Both the position numbers and the translations under genes were made by a program. The notes under the pieces are model-generated. The model was not told where the DNA came from, searched no databases, and worked only from the letters and a program-made list of their open reading frames with translations. A stretch of DNA of 6,029 bases from an uncultured Bacteroidales bacterium (GTDB taxonomy: Bacteria > Bacteroidota > Bacteroidia > Bacteroidales > UBA932): contig CAMNAD010000090.1 of the NCBI GenBank assembly GCA_946530505.1, positions 1 through 6,029 of the forward strand, written 5' to 3'. Each line of letters begins with the position of its first letter. Position 1 is the stretch's first letter. Of the stretch, positions 1 to 6,029 are shown one piece after another.

Positions 1-304
1 ACAGCTCGTTGGATACCGCCTGGGTGAGGAGCTCTCCGTCCGGCGACATATAGATGACTTCGTCGTATTCACGCTGTGAGCGAAGCTCTTCTATCATCTT
101 GAAAACCGGCTCCACCATGAGCACCATGCCGGCATCGCCGCCATAGGAATAGTCGTCGATGTTTTTGCGCGGTCCCAACCCGTACTTACGGAGGTTGTGG
201 ACCTCGATTTCTACCAGTCCTTTCTTTATGGCGCGCCCCACAATCGAGTGAGCCAGAGGACTTTCCAGCAGCTCCGGCACGGCGGATATGATGTCGATTC
301 TCAT
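1..304 (-). CDS. trmD: tRNA (guanine-N1)-methyltransferase TrmD, N-terminal part
   Basis: TrmD is the SPOUT-class, SAM-dependent enzyme that methylates N1 of G37 next to the anticodon of a subset of tRNAs and so suppresses +1 frameshifting. It acts in the cytosol as a homodimer. The gene reads leftward from an ATG at 304-302 and runs off the left edge after 101 codons, so a little over half of a usual 220-250-residue protein is missing. The visible part starts MRIDIISAVPELLES. It carries a family-type glycine motif at residues 50-61 (DDYSYGGDAGMV) and the IYMSPDGELLTQ segment at 84-95 that leads into the trefoil-knot SAM site. The catalytic Asp and the C-terminal tRNA-binding domain are outside the window. 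The glycine motif is DDxPYGGGxGM in E. coli and reads SYGGDAGM here, a modest variation that does not suggest decay. It is divergent from the DUF349 gene and has its own -7 box 20 bases upstream of the ATG. Confidence 0.93.
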   Translation of the reverse strand, partial: MRIDIISAVPELLESPLAHSIVGRAIKKGLVEIEVHNLRKYGLGPRKNIDDYSYGGDAGMVLMVEPVFKMIEELRSQREYDEVIYMSPDGELLTQAVSNEL

Positions 305-319
305 AGAAATTCCAAACTT

Positions 320-350
320 TTCGCAAAGTTACCAAAAATCATTATATTTG
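320..350 (+). promoter_or_regulatory. Bacteroidota-type promoter for the DUF349-yidC-yggS-GH3 cluster
   Basis: TATATTTG at 343-350 is a full match to the TAnnTTTG -7 consensus. TTCG at 320-323, 19 bases upstream, is a three-of-four match to the TTTG -33 element. The predicted start site is near 356-358, giving a leader of about 20 bases that is A-rich and has no Shine-Dalgarno sequence before the ATG at 379, as is usual in this phylum. This is the only clear promoter seen for the four rightward genes. Its -33 region overlaps the -7 box of the opposing trmD promoter. Confidence 0.6.
324..331 (-). promoter_or_regulatory. Bacteroidota-type -7 box for trmD
   Basis: On the minus strand these bases read TAACTTTG, a full match to the TAnnTTTG -7 element recognised by the Bacteroidota primary sigma factor. 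Transcription would start about 5-8 bases downstream, near 316-319, giving a leader of roughly 12-15 bases before the trmD ATG. No good TTTG -33 element is visible at the expected 19-20 base spacing (CTTA is there instead), so the call rests on the -7 box and its position. Confidence 0.55.
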
Positions 351-378
351 TAAGCTACTAAATAAACAACTCTTAACT

Positions 379-2073
379 ATGAGCGAAGAAAACATCAATC
401 CCGAAGTTCAGGAAGAACAGTCTGCTGTTCAGCCGGAAAACCTTGCCGATAAGTCTTTGTCTGAGCTTTCGGACGTATTCAAAAACCTGATGGATTCTGC
501 GGATCGCATGCTCCGCAGCAAGGAGGCCGAATCCATCAAGTCCGCATTCTACAAACTGCTTGGCAAACTCAGGAGCGAGGCCGGTGAGGTCGAAGACGCT
601 TTCGCCGATGTCGAAGAGAACTTCAAGAGCATCTACTCCGACTACAAACGAGAGCGTGCCGAGTACAACAAAGAACAGGATGCACTGAAAGAAGAGAATC
701 TTGAAAAGAAAAAAGCGATAATAGAAGAGCTGAAGGCCCTTGTCGACGGCAGCGAAGACGTAAGCTCATCTTTCCCTGCTTTCAGGGAGCTGCAGGACAG
801 ATGGCGTGCTACAGGTCCCGTACCCGCTACCGCCTTCCGCGACATCAACAGCAATTACCAGTTCAACGTAGAGCGTTTCTACGACAAAGTAAAGATCAAC
901 CGCGAACTTCGCGACCTCGACTTCCAGAAGAATCTGGAGGCCAAGGAGAAGTTCTGCGAGGCTGCTGAGAAACTCGCGGATAATGAGAATATCGTGAACG
1001 CTTTCAACGAGTTGCAGAAGCTGCACGAGCAATGGAAGGAGTTCGGCCCTGTTGCAAAGGAATTCCGTGAGAGCATCTGGGCACGTTTCCAGGCTGCCAC
1101 CGCCGTTGTCAATAAGCGTTACCAGGCACACTTCGAGGAGCTCAAGGGCAAGCAGAAGGAGAATCTGGCTGCCAAGGAGGCTCTCTGCGCAAAGGTCGAA
1201 GAGATCGCCGCACGCGAGATCTCCAGCTCGGACGAGTGGAATTCTTCCGCCAAGGAAATCGAGGCCATACAGGCTGAATGGCGCAAGATAGGTTTTGCTA
1301 CCAAGAAAGAGAACCAGAAGATATACGACCGTTTCCGTGCCGCATGCGATGCCTTCTACGGCCGCAAGCGCGAATACTATTCCCAGTTCAGGGGAGAGAT
1401 GGAAGCCAATGTCGAGAAGAAACTTGGCCTCATCAAGGCAGCCGAGGAGCTCAAAAGCAGTACCGAGTGGAAGAAGACCACTGAGAAGTTCATCGAGCTG
1501 CAGAAACAATGGAAGGAAATCGGCGCAGTGCCCCGCAAGAAGAGCGAGCAGCTCTGGAAGCAATTCCGCGCTGCCTGCGACGAGTTCTTTGCCGAGCGCG
1601 ACAAGAACTCCGCTCCCGAGAACAACTACTTCGCAAACCTCAAGGCAAAAAAGAAGATCGTAGAAGATATCAAGGCTTATGTTCCTGTAGATGATGCCGC
1701 CGCTAATGCAGAAGCAGCGAAGAAGTTTGCTGCCGACTTCCAGGCGATAGGCTTCGTGCCATTCAAGGAGAAGGACAATATTATAGCCGCATTCCACGAG
1801 GCAATGCAGGAGAAGTTCCCCGAGTTCGGCGCAGAGCGCGGCCGTGGCCGCGGAGAGGCCAAGCCTCGCGAGCGCAGTGTGAAGGACACCCTGATACAGC
1901 AGTACAAGGCTCTGCAACAGGAGGTTGAGACCTTTGAAAACAACATCGGCTTCTTCTCGGCATCCAAGAATTCCGAGAGCCTTATCAAGCAGATGGAGAG
2001 CAAGATTGCCAAGGCGAAGGAAGAACTCAGGAAACTCGAAGAGAGGATTCGCAAGGAGGAGGAAGGAGAATAA
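379..2073 (+). CDS. DUF349 repeat protein, cytosolic, function unknown
   Basis: A 564-residue, strongly charged (Lys/Glu-rich) and mostly helical protein with no signal peptide or membrane segment. It has an acidic, probably disordered N-terminus (1-25), then a helical region to about 125. Repeated DUF349 units (Pfam PF03993) follow, each with a W-x3-G core followed by a Phe/Arg/Ala-rich helix. The anchor tryptophans are W142, W219, W301 and W378, with a fifth degenerate unit where F454 replaces Trp, so the period is about 77 residues. A short RGRGRG linker (487-492) precedes a C-terminal coiled coil (about 500-564) ending in a Glu/Lys/Arg-rich tail. The family has no established biochemical role that I can name; the architecture suggests an elongated scaffold or nucleic-acid/protein-binding rod, which is inference. 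The start is the first ATG after the leader. yidC begins 3 bases after the stop. Confidence 0.9.
   Translation: MSEENINPEVQEEQSAVQPENLADKSLSELSDVFKNLMDSADRMLRSKEAESIKSAFYKLLGKLRSEAGEVEDAFADVEENFKSIYSDYKRERAEYNKEQDALKEENLEKKKAIIEELKALVDGSEDVSSSFPAFRELQDRWRATGPVPATAFRDINSNYQFNVERFYDKVKINRELRDLDFQKNLEAKEKFCEAAEKLADNENIVNAFNELQKLHEQWKEFGPVAKEFRESIWARFQAATAVVNKRYQAHFEELKGKQKENLAAKEALCAKVEEIAAREISSSDEWNSSAKEIEAIQAEWRKIGFATKKENQKIYDRFRAACDAFYGRKREYYSQFRGEMEANVEKKLGLIKAAEELKSSTEWKKTTEKFIELQKQWKEIGAVPRKKSEQLWKQFRAACDEFFAERDKNSAPENNYFANLKAKKKIVEDIKAYVPVDDAAANAEAAKKFAADFQAIGFVPFKEKDNIIAAFHEAMQEKFPEFGAERGRGRGEAKPRERSVKDTLIQQYKALQQEVETFENNIGFFSASKNSESLIKQMESKIAKAKEELRKLEERIRKEEEGE
2063..2068 (+). promoter_or_regulatory. 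Possible Shine-Dalgarno sequence for yidC
   Basis: AAGGAG lies 8 bases before the yidC ATG at 2077, inside a purine-only run that also encodes the Glu-rich C-terminus of the DUF349 protein. The spacing is ideal for anti-SD pairing. Many Bacteroidota genes do without such a site, and the purines are partly explained by the Lys/Glu codons, so this may be incidental. Confidence 0.4.
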
Positions 2074-2076
2074 AGA

Positions 2077-3936
2077 ATGGACAAGAATTCAGTTACCGGT
2101 TTCATACTCATAGCCGTAATACTTTTCGGCTTTACTTTCTTTCAGTCAAAACAGGCCCGAAAAGCTGCTGCGCTGCAGGCACAGCAGGATTCAATAGCCC
2201 TCGCCCAGCGTATTGCAGCGGGGGATACGGTTATTTCCGTGGTGCCTGTGAATTCGGATACAGTAGCAGCTGTCTCCTCTGGTGATGTCAGGGAATCCAT
2301 CTATAAAGACGCTGCACTTGAGGCAGCCCATTCAGGCGAAGCTTCTTTCGTTACTCTCGAGAACGACAAGATCGTGCTGAAGCTCTCGAGCCGCGGCGCA
2401 CAGCCCTCCAGCGTGATGGTGAAGGACTACTTCAACTACGACAGCACTGCACTTTACATTTTCAAGGATGGCTGCAGCGAGTACTCGGTCAGCGTCTACA
2501 CGGGAGAGTTCATCCGCACCGGCGACTTTAACTTCCAGATTGCCGCTCAGACCGACTCCAGCGTCATTTTCCGTCTTCCTTTTTCGGACGGGGGCTATAT
2601 AGAGCAGCGTTATGCCCTTCACGACGGCTCGTATATGGTGGACAACGACCTGTCCTTCATAGGAATGGGAAGCATCCCCCGCAACGTATCCTCGATAGAC
2701 ATCGACTATTCCATGGTCATTCCCAGGATGGAGAAGGGCTACAAGAACGAAGCCCAGTACTCCAAGCTGGACATCTATCAGGCAGGTGACAAGAAACCCG
2801 TGGAAATCGGACGCAGCCGCAATGGCAGCAAGCGCTTTGATTCCAAGGTCAGCTGGTTCGCTTTCCAGCAGCAGTTCTTCTCTGCCATCTTCCGCGCGAA
2901 GAATGAGTATGCATCAGGCAGTTTCGACGTGACGTTCTTCCCTCAGGATGATGAATCCCGCAATCTTATGGCCTGCAATGCCAAGATGCGTGCGGAATTC
3001 CGCCCCGGGCAGGACTTCACCATCCCCTTCGAGATTTATCTCGGTCCCAGCCACTTCAAGACGCTCAAGGCCTACGATCAGAAGTACGAGAAGATCATTC
3101 CTCTGGGAGGCTCGCTGGTCGGCTGGTTCACCAAGTACGCCATCATCCCCATGTTCGACTTCTTCAGCCGTTTCATTGGGAACTACGGCCTCATCATCCT
3201 GCTGATGACGCTGGTCATCAAGCTAGTGGTGCTGCCGTTTACGTACAAGTCTTATGCTTCTTCGGCCAAGATGGCTGCCCTCAAGCCGGAGATCGAGAAG
3301 ATCAACGCCCGCTATCCCAAGCAGGAAGACGCGATGAAGAAGCAGCAGGCTACGATGGCCCTGTACAACAAGGCTGGGGCCAGCCCAATGGGAGGATGTC
3401 TGCCAATGCTGCTGACCTTCCCGATTCTATGGGCTATGTTCCGCTTCTTCCCTGCATCCATCGAACTTCGTCAGCAGCCCTTCCTATGGGCTCACGACCT
3501 TTCTACCTACGATGCTATCCTTGACTTCGGCCACCGCGTGCCGCTGATAGGCGACCATCTCTCACTCTTTGCCCTGCTGATGGCAGTCACCATGTGGATT
3601 TACAGCAAGATGACTATGTCGAATCAGCCCACCGCCAATGACCCCAATGCACAGAGCATGCAGTTCATGAGCGTTTGGATGATGCCCATCATGATGTTCT
3701 TCATCTGCAACAGCCTTTCCGCTGCACTCAGTTATTACTATCTGCTCAGCCAGCTGATAAGTATGATCGAAATCTGGATCATCCGCAAGTGGGTTGTCAA
3801 GCCGGAAGCCGTTCTCGAAAGAGTCAGGGCTGCCGAGGGTAAACCTGTGAAGAAGAGCAAGTTTATGCAGCGCCTCGAAGAAGCGCAGAAGATGCAGGAA
3901 CAGCAGATGCGTCAGCAACAGAAAAACCGCAGGTAA
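2077..3936 (+). CDS. yidC: Membrane protein insertase YidC
   Basis: YidC/Oxa1/Alb3-family insertase that inserts and folds inner-membrane proteins, alone or with SecYEG. At 619 residues it has the length and layout of the Gram-negative form. There is an N-terminal membrane anchor (about 5-22) and a large periplasmic beta-sandwich domain (about 89-340). The conserved insertase core (about 350-582) has hydrophobic segments near 370-390, 438-458, 495-510 and 530-580. The cytoplasmic hairpin C1 (about 391-430) contains KMAALKPEIEKIN, and PMGGCLPM (437-444) and ELRQQPFLWAHDLS are classic signatures. The positive residue of the hydrophilic groove is K382 rather than the Arg of E. coli, which agrees with Bacteroidota homologues as I recall them. 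The tail (about 583-619) is basic and Gln-rich, as expected for a ribosome-contacting end. The gene lies 3 bases after the DUF349 gene and its stop overlaps the start of yggS. Confidence 0.97.
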   Translation: MDKNSVTGFILIAVILFGFTFFQSKQARKAAALQAQQDSIALAQRIAAGDTVISVVPVNSDTVAAVSSGDVRESIYKDAALEAAHSGEASFVTLENDKIVLKLSSRGAQPSSVMVKDYFNYDSTALYIFKDGCSEYSVSVYTGEFIRTGDFNFQIAAQTDSSVIFRLPFSDGGYIEQRYALHDGSYMVDNDLSFIGMGSIPRNVSSIDIDYSMVIPRMEKGYKNEAQYSKLDIYQAGDKKPVEIGRSRNGSKRFDSKVSWFAFQQQFFSAIFRAKNEYASGSFDVTFFPQDDESRNLMACNAKMRAEFRPGQDFTIPFEIYLGPSHFKTLKAYDQKYEKIIPLGGSLVGWFTKYAIIPMFDFFSRFIGNYGLIILLMTLVIKLVVLPFTYKSYASSAKMAALKPEIEKINARYPKQEDAMKKQQATMALYNKAGASPMGGCLPMLLTFPILWAMFRFFPASIELRQQPFLWAHDLSTYDAILDFGHRVPLIGDHLSLFALLMAVTMWIYSKMTMSNQPTANDPNAQSMQFMSVWMMPIMMFFICNSLSAALSYYYLLSQLISMIEIWIIRKWVVKPEAVLERVRAAEGKPVKKSKFMQRLEEAQKMQEQQMRQQQKNRR

Positions 3937-4592
3937 TGATAGCTTTCAATCTAGAATCTATTTATAAGGAGCTGCCATCAGGGGTCAAACTGGTGGCAGT
4001 TTCCAAATTCCACCCTTTCGAGGCAATTCTGGAGGCTTATTCCGAGGGACAGAGGGCTTTTGGGGAGAGTCGTCCCCAGGAGTTCGCTTCGAAGGCGGTA
4101 CAGCTCCCGCAGGATATCGAGTGGCATTTCATCGGTCATCTGCAGACAAACAAACTGAAACTTGTATTGCCATATGCCTCTATCGTTGAGTCCATCGATA
4201 CGGAACACCTGCTTGAGGCTGTGAACGCCTGGGGGTTGAAGAACGACAAGGTTATCCCGGTCCTGCTGGAAGTTCATATAGGTGCAGAGGAAACCAAGCA
4301 GGGTTTCACTCCATCCGAGGTTTTGGAGCTGCTGAAGCGGACAGGAGAGTTCCCGTTCATACGCTTCCGCGGACTGATGGGCATGGCTTCGCATACCGAC
4401 AACGAACAGGCGATACGGGAGGATTTTGCATGCATCAAGTCTCTGTTCGACGAATGCAGGCGCCAGCATCCTGAACTTGAAGGTTTCGACCAGCTTTCCA
4501 TAGGCATGTCCGACGACTGGCGGATTGCCGTAGACTACGGTTGCACAGAAGTCCGCATCGGGACTGCGATATTTGGAAACAGACAATATTGA
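3936..4592 (+). CDS. YggS/PLPBP-family pyridoxal-phosphate-binding protein
   Basis: A 218-residue cytosolic TIM-barrel protein resembling the N-terminal domain of fold-type III PLP enzymes. Family members (E. coli YggS, human PLPBP/PROSC) bind PLP and support vitamin B6 and amino-acid homeostasis; no catalytic activity is established. Visible signatures are AVSK with the Schiff-base lysine K24, FGESRPQE, WHFIGHLQTNK (63-73), FRGLMGMASH, LSIGMSDDW (187-195) and VRIGTAIFG (206-214); the last two contribute phosphate-binding residues. His68 stands where E. coli YggS has Pro in its FIGPLQ motif. The N-terminal helix is slightly shorter than in E. coli (234 residues). The ATG shares its A with the yidC TAA stop (TAATG), an arrangement typical of translational coupling. 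The gene belongs to the same transcription unit as yidC. Confidence 0.95.
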   Translation: MIAFNLESIYKELPSGVKLVAVSKFHPFEAILEAYSEGQRAFGESRPQEFASKAVQLPQDIEWHFIGHLQTNKLKLVLPYASIVESIDTEHLLEAVNAWGLKNDKVIPVLLEVHIGAEETKQGFTPSEVLELLKRTGEFPFIRFRGLMGMASHTDNEQAIREDFACIKSLFDECRRQHPELEGFDQLSIGMSDDWRIAVDYGCTEVRIGTAIFGNRQY

Positions 4593-4596
4593 CAAT

Positions 4597-6029
4597 ATGA
4601 AAAGAATTATTAACCTATCGCCTATTTTGGCGTTACTGGCTTTGAGTGCATGTTGCGGACAGAGTACAAATCCGGCCATTCCTGTGGACAAGGCTCTTGA
4701 GGCGAAGGTGGAGAAGACACTCAAGGGAATGGATCTTGATACCAAGATCGGCCAGATGGTTCAGTTGAACATCAATCTCATCACCAGTGGTGACGATGTG
4801 GATCCGGCCAAGATGGAAAGCGTTTTCGGGCGCTGGAAGGTCGGTTCCATACTGAATGTGTTCCAGGGTACCGCGCAGACCAGGGAGAAGACCGCCGACA
4901 TCATTTCCAAGGTACAGGAAGCATCCATGAAATATATCGGCATCCCTACCATCTACGGCCTGGACATGATTCACGGGGCTACTTATCTGAGCGAAGGTAC
5001 TTTCTTCCCCCAGGAGGTGAATCTTGCAGCCACCTTCGACACCCGTCACGCCGCCAATATGGGCTCGGTCATGGCCTACGAGACAAGGGCTGCGATGTGC
5101 CCGTGGATTTTCTCTCCGGTGATGGACCTTGGGCGCGATCCCCGCTGGCCCAGAATCTGGGAGAGTTATGGCGAGGATTCTTATGTGCAGGCGAAGATGG
5201 CTGTTGCTGAAACCCGTGCGATCCAGGGCGATGATCCCAACCACATCGGCCCGGACAAGGTGGCTGCCTGCATCAAGCACTACATGGCTTATGGCGCTCC
5301 TTTTACCGGAAAAGACCGCACTCCCGCCATCCTTGCGGAGCACGACATGCGCGAGAAGTATTTCCGCCCCTTCAAGGAATGCGCCGAGGCCGGGGCCCTT
5401 TCCGTCATGGTGAACTCGGCCAGCATAAACGGCATCCCCACCCATGCAAACAGGGAACTCCTGACAGGATGGCTGAAGGAAGGGCTCGACTGGGACGGCA
5501 TGATCGTGACCGACTGGGCTGATGTGAACAATCTTTACTCCCGCGAGCACATTGCCGCTGACCGCAAAGAGGCGCTCGCGCTTGCAATCAATGCCGGTAT
5601 CGACATGATAATGGACCCTTACGACACGCTTTGCTGCGCCGACATCAAGGCGGCGGTGGAAGAGAAGATGATTCCCATGTCGAGGATAGACGATGCCGTG
5701 CGCCGCGTGATCCGTCTGAAATACCGTCTCGGACTCTTCGATAATCCTACCTGGGATGTGTCCGGATACGACAGCTTCGGCTGCGATGAATTCGTCTCAC
5801 AGGCGCGTGAGGCTGCTCTTGAATCGGAGGTCCTTCTCAAGAACGAAGGAATCCTGCCCCTGAAGAGAGGAACCCGTATTCTGGTTACAGGCCCTTGCGG
5901 AAACTCCATGCGTACTCTCAACGGAGGGTGGTCCTATACCTGGCAGGGAACGGAGAATCCTGTATATACAGAGAAGTTCAATACTGTTTATGAGGCCCTT
6001 GCGAACAAGTTCGGGGCTTCGAATGTGAA
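4597..6029 (+). CDS. GH3 beta-glucosidase-like lipoprotein, 3' end outside window
   Basis: An open frame of 477 codons that runs off the right edge; GH3 enzymes of this type are about 750-800 residues, so roughly 300 are missing. The family hydrolyses terminal beta-glucosides with retention of configuration. The N-terminus is a lipoprotein signal peptide: MKR, a hydrophobic core, then lipobox LSAC with C19 as the lipidated residue. The GH3 barrel spans about 45-375. Substrate-pocket motifs are GLDMIHG (121-127), DLGRDPRWPR (177-186) and KH (227-228). The nucleophile is D306 in VTDWADV. The second domain starts near 410 (VLLKNEGILPL), and the general acid/base is expected there or later, beyond the visible part. 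Sequence style resembles Bacteroides GH3 exo-beta-glucosidases such as those in xyloglucan loci, but the substrate cannot be read from the sequence. The start lies 4 bases after the yggS stop with no Shine-Dalgarno sequence, and the signal peptide supports it. Confidence 0.93.
   Translation, partial: MKRIINLSPILALLALSACCGQSTNPAIPVDKALEAKVEKTLKGMDLDTKIGQMVQLNINLITSGDDVDPAKMESVFGRWKVGSILNVFQGTAQTREKTADIISKVQEASMKYIGIPTIYGLDMIHGATYLSEGTFFPQEVNLAATFDTRHAANMGSVMAYETRAAMCPWIFSPVMDLGRDPRWPRIWESYGEDSYVQAKMAVAETRAIQGDDPNHIGPDKVAACIKHYMAYGAPFTGKDRTPAILAEHDMREKYFRPFKECAEAGALSVMVNSASINGIPTHANRELLTGWLKEGLDWDGMIVTDWADVNNLYSREHIAADRKEALALAINAGIDMIMDPYDTLCCADIKAAVEEKMIPMSRIDDAVRRVIRLKYRLGLFDNPTWDVSGYDSFGCDEFVSQAREAALESEVLLKNEGILPLKRGTRILVTGPCGNSMRTLNGGWSYTWQGTENPVYTEKFNTVYEALANKFGASNV

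Larger units (their letters stand above)
379..6029 (+). other. Probable operon: DUF349 protein - yidC - yggS - GH3 lipoprotein
   Basis: Four same-strand genes are joined by a 3-base gap, a 1-base overlap and a 4-base gap. There is no room for a terminator or a full promoter between them, and no GC-rich hairpin followed by a T-run is seen at any junction. One strong -7 box upstream of 379 could serve them all. An internal promoter within the end of yggS cannot be excluded. Whether the unit continues past the right edge is unknown. Confidence 0.65.

Noticed and set aside
305..378. A small RNA, riboswitch or tRNA in the intergenic gap
   Set aside because: The 74 bases are AT-rich, have no convincing stem-loop or conserved RNA motif, and are filled by the two promoters and short leaders.
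1837..1870. A GC-rich hairpin-like stretch near the end of the DUF349 gene as a terminator
   Set aside because: It is explained by Arg/Gly/Ala codons, has no following T-run, and lies inside an intact reading frame.
766..1917. A 383-codon open frame on the minus strand opposite the DUF349 gene
   Set aside because: It is a Leu-rich shadow: GAG/AAG codons of the Glu/Lys-rich repeats read as CTC/CTT on the other strand. It has no family signature and no promoter, and it lies entirely within a well-supported gene.
1677..2111. A 144-codon minus-strand frame across the DUF349/yidC junction, Ser/Leu-rich
   Set aside because: It is antisense to two firm genes, and its composition is explained by the reverse complement of the coiled-coil tail. 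No initiation signal was seen.
3978..4745. A 255-codon open frame on the minus strand opposite yggS
   Set aside because: It spans the yggS/GH3 junction and shows no protein-family features, while yggS is certain from several conserved motifs.
4633..5550. A 305-codon open frame on the minus strand opposite the GH3 gene
   Set aside because: The plus-strand frame here has clear GH3 motifs, a lipobox and a catalytic Asp. The reverse frame has no recognisable domain and arises from GC-biased third positions.

Overview
The window looks like a chromosomal housekeeping segment from a member of the Bacteroidota, most likely Bacteroidales. Four things point there. Two TAnnTTTG-type -7 boxes, the form used by the Bacteroidota primary sigma factor, lie in the only real intergenic gap. 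The first forward gene has an A-rich leader with no Shine-Dalgarno sequence. YidC has a Bacteroidota-style sequence, with Lys in the first core membrane segment where proteobacteria have Arg. A multi-repeat DUF349 protein and a GH3 lipoprotein of the type common in gut Bacteroidales are also present. The coding DNA is moderately GC-rich and the gap is AT-rich. Placement below the order level is not supported.

Layout: the left edge holds the N-terminal 101 codons of trmD (tRNA m1G37 methyltransferase) on the minus strand. A 74-bp gap (305-378) separates it from a rightward cluster and carries facing, overlapping promoters. The rightward cluster is a cytosolic DUF349-repeat protein of unknown function (379-2073), the membrane protein insertase YidC (2077-3936), a YggS/PLPBP-family pyridoxal-phosphate-binding protein (3936-4592) and a GH3 beta-glucosidase-like lipoprotein (4597 to beyond the right edge, open across the last 1433 bases). 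The junctions are a 3-base gap, a 1-base overlap (TAATG) and a 4-base gap. No hairpin terminator is visible between genes, so the four rightward genes are probably one operon.

Working together: TrmD supports reading-frame fidelity, YidC inserts inner-membrane proteins, and YggS buffers PLP, so most of the window is core cell maintenance. The GH3 enzyme is the outlier: a secreted glycan-degrading lipoprotein attached to the end of a housekeeping cluster. No mobile element, CRISPR array, tRNA, rRNA or defence system is visible. I found no convincing undescribed system. The most open questions are the function of the DUF349 protein and the GH3 linkage.
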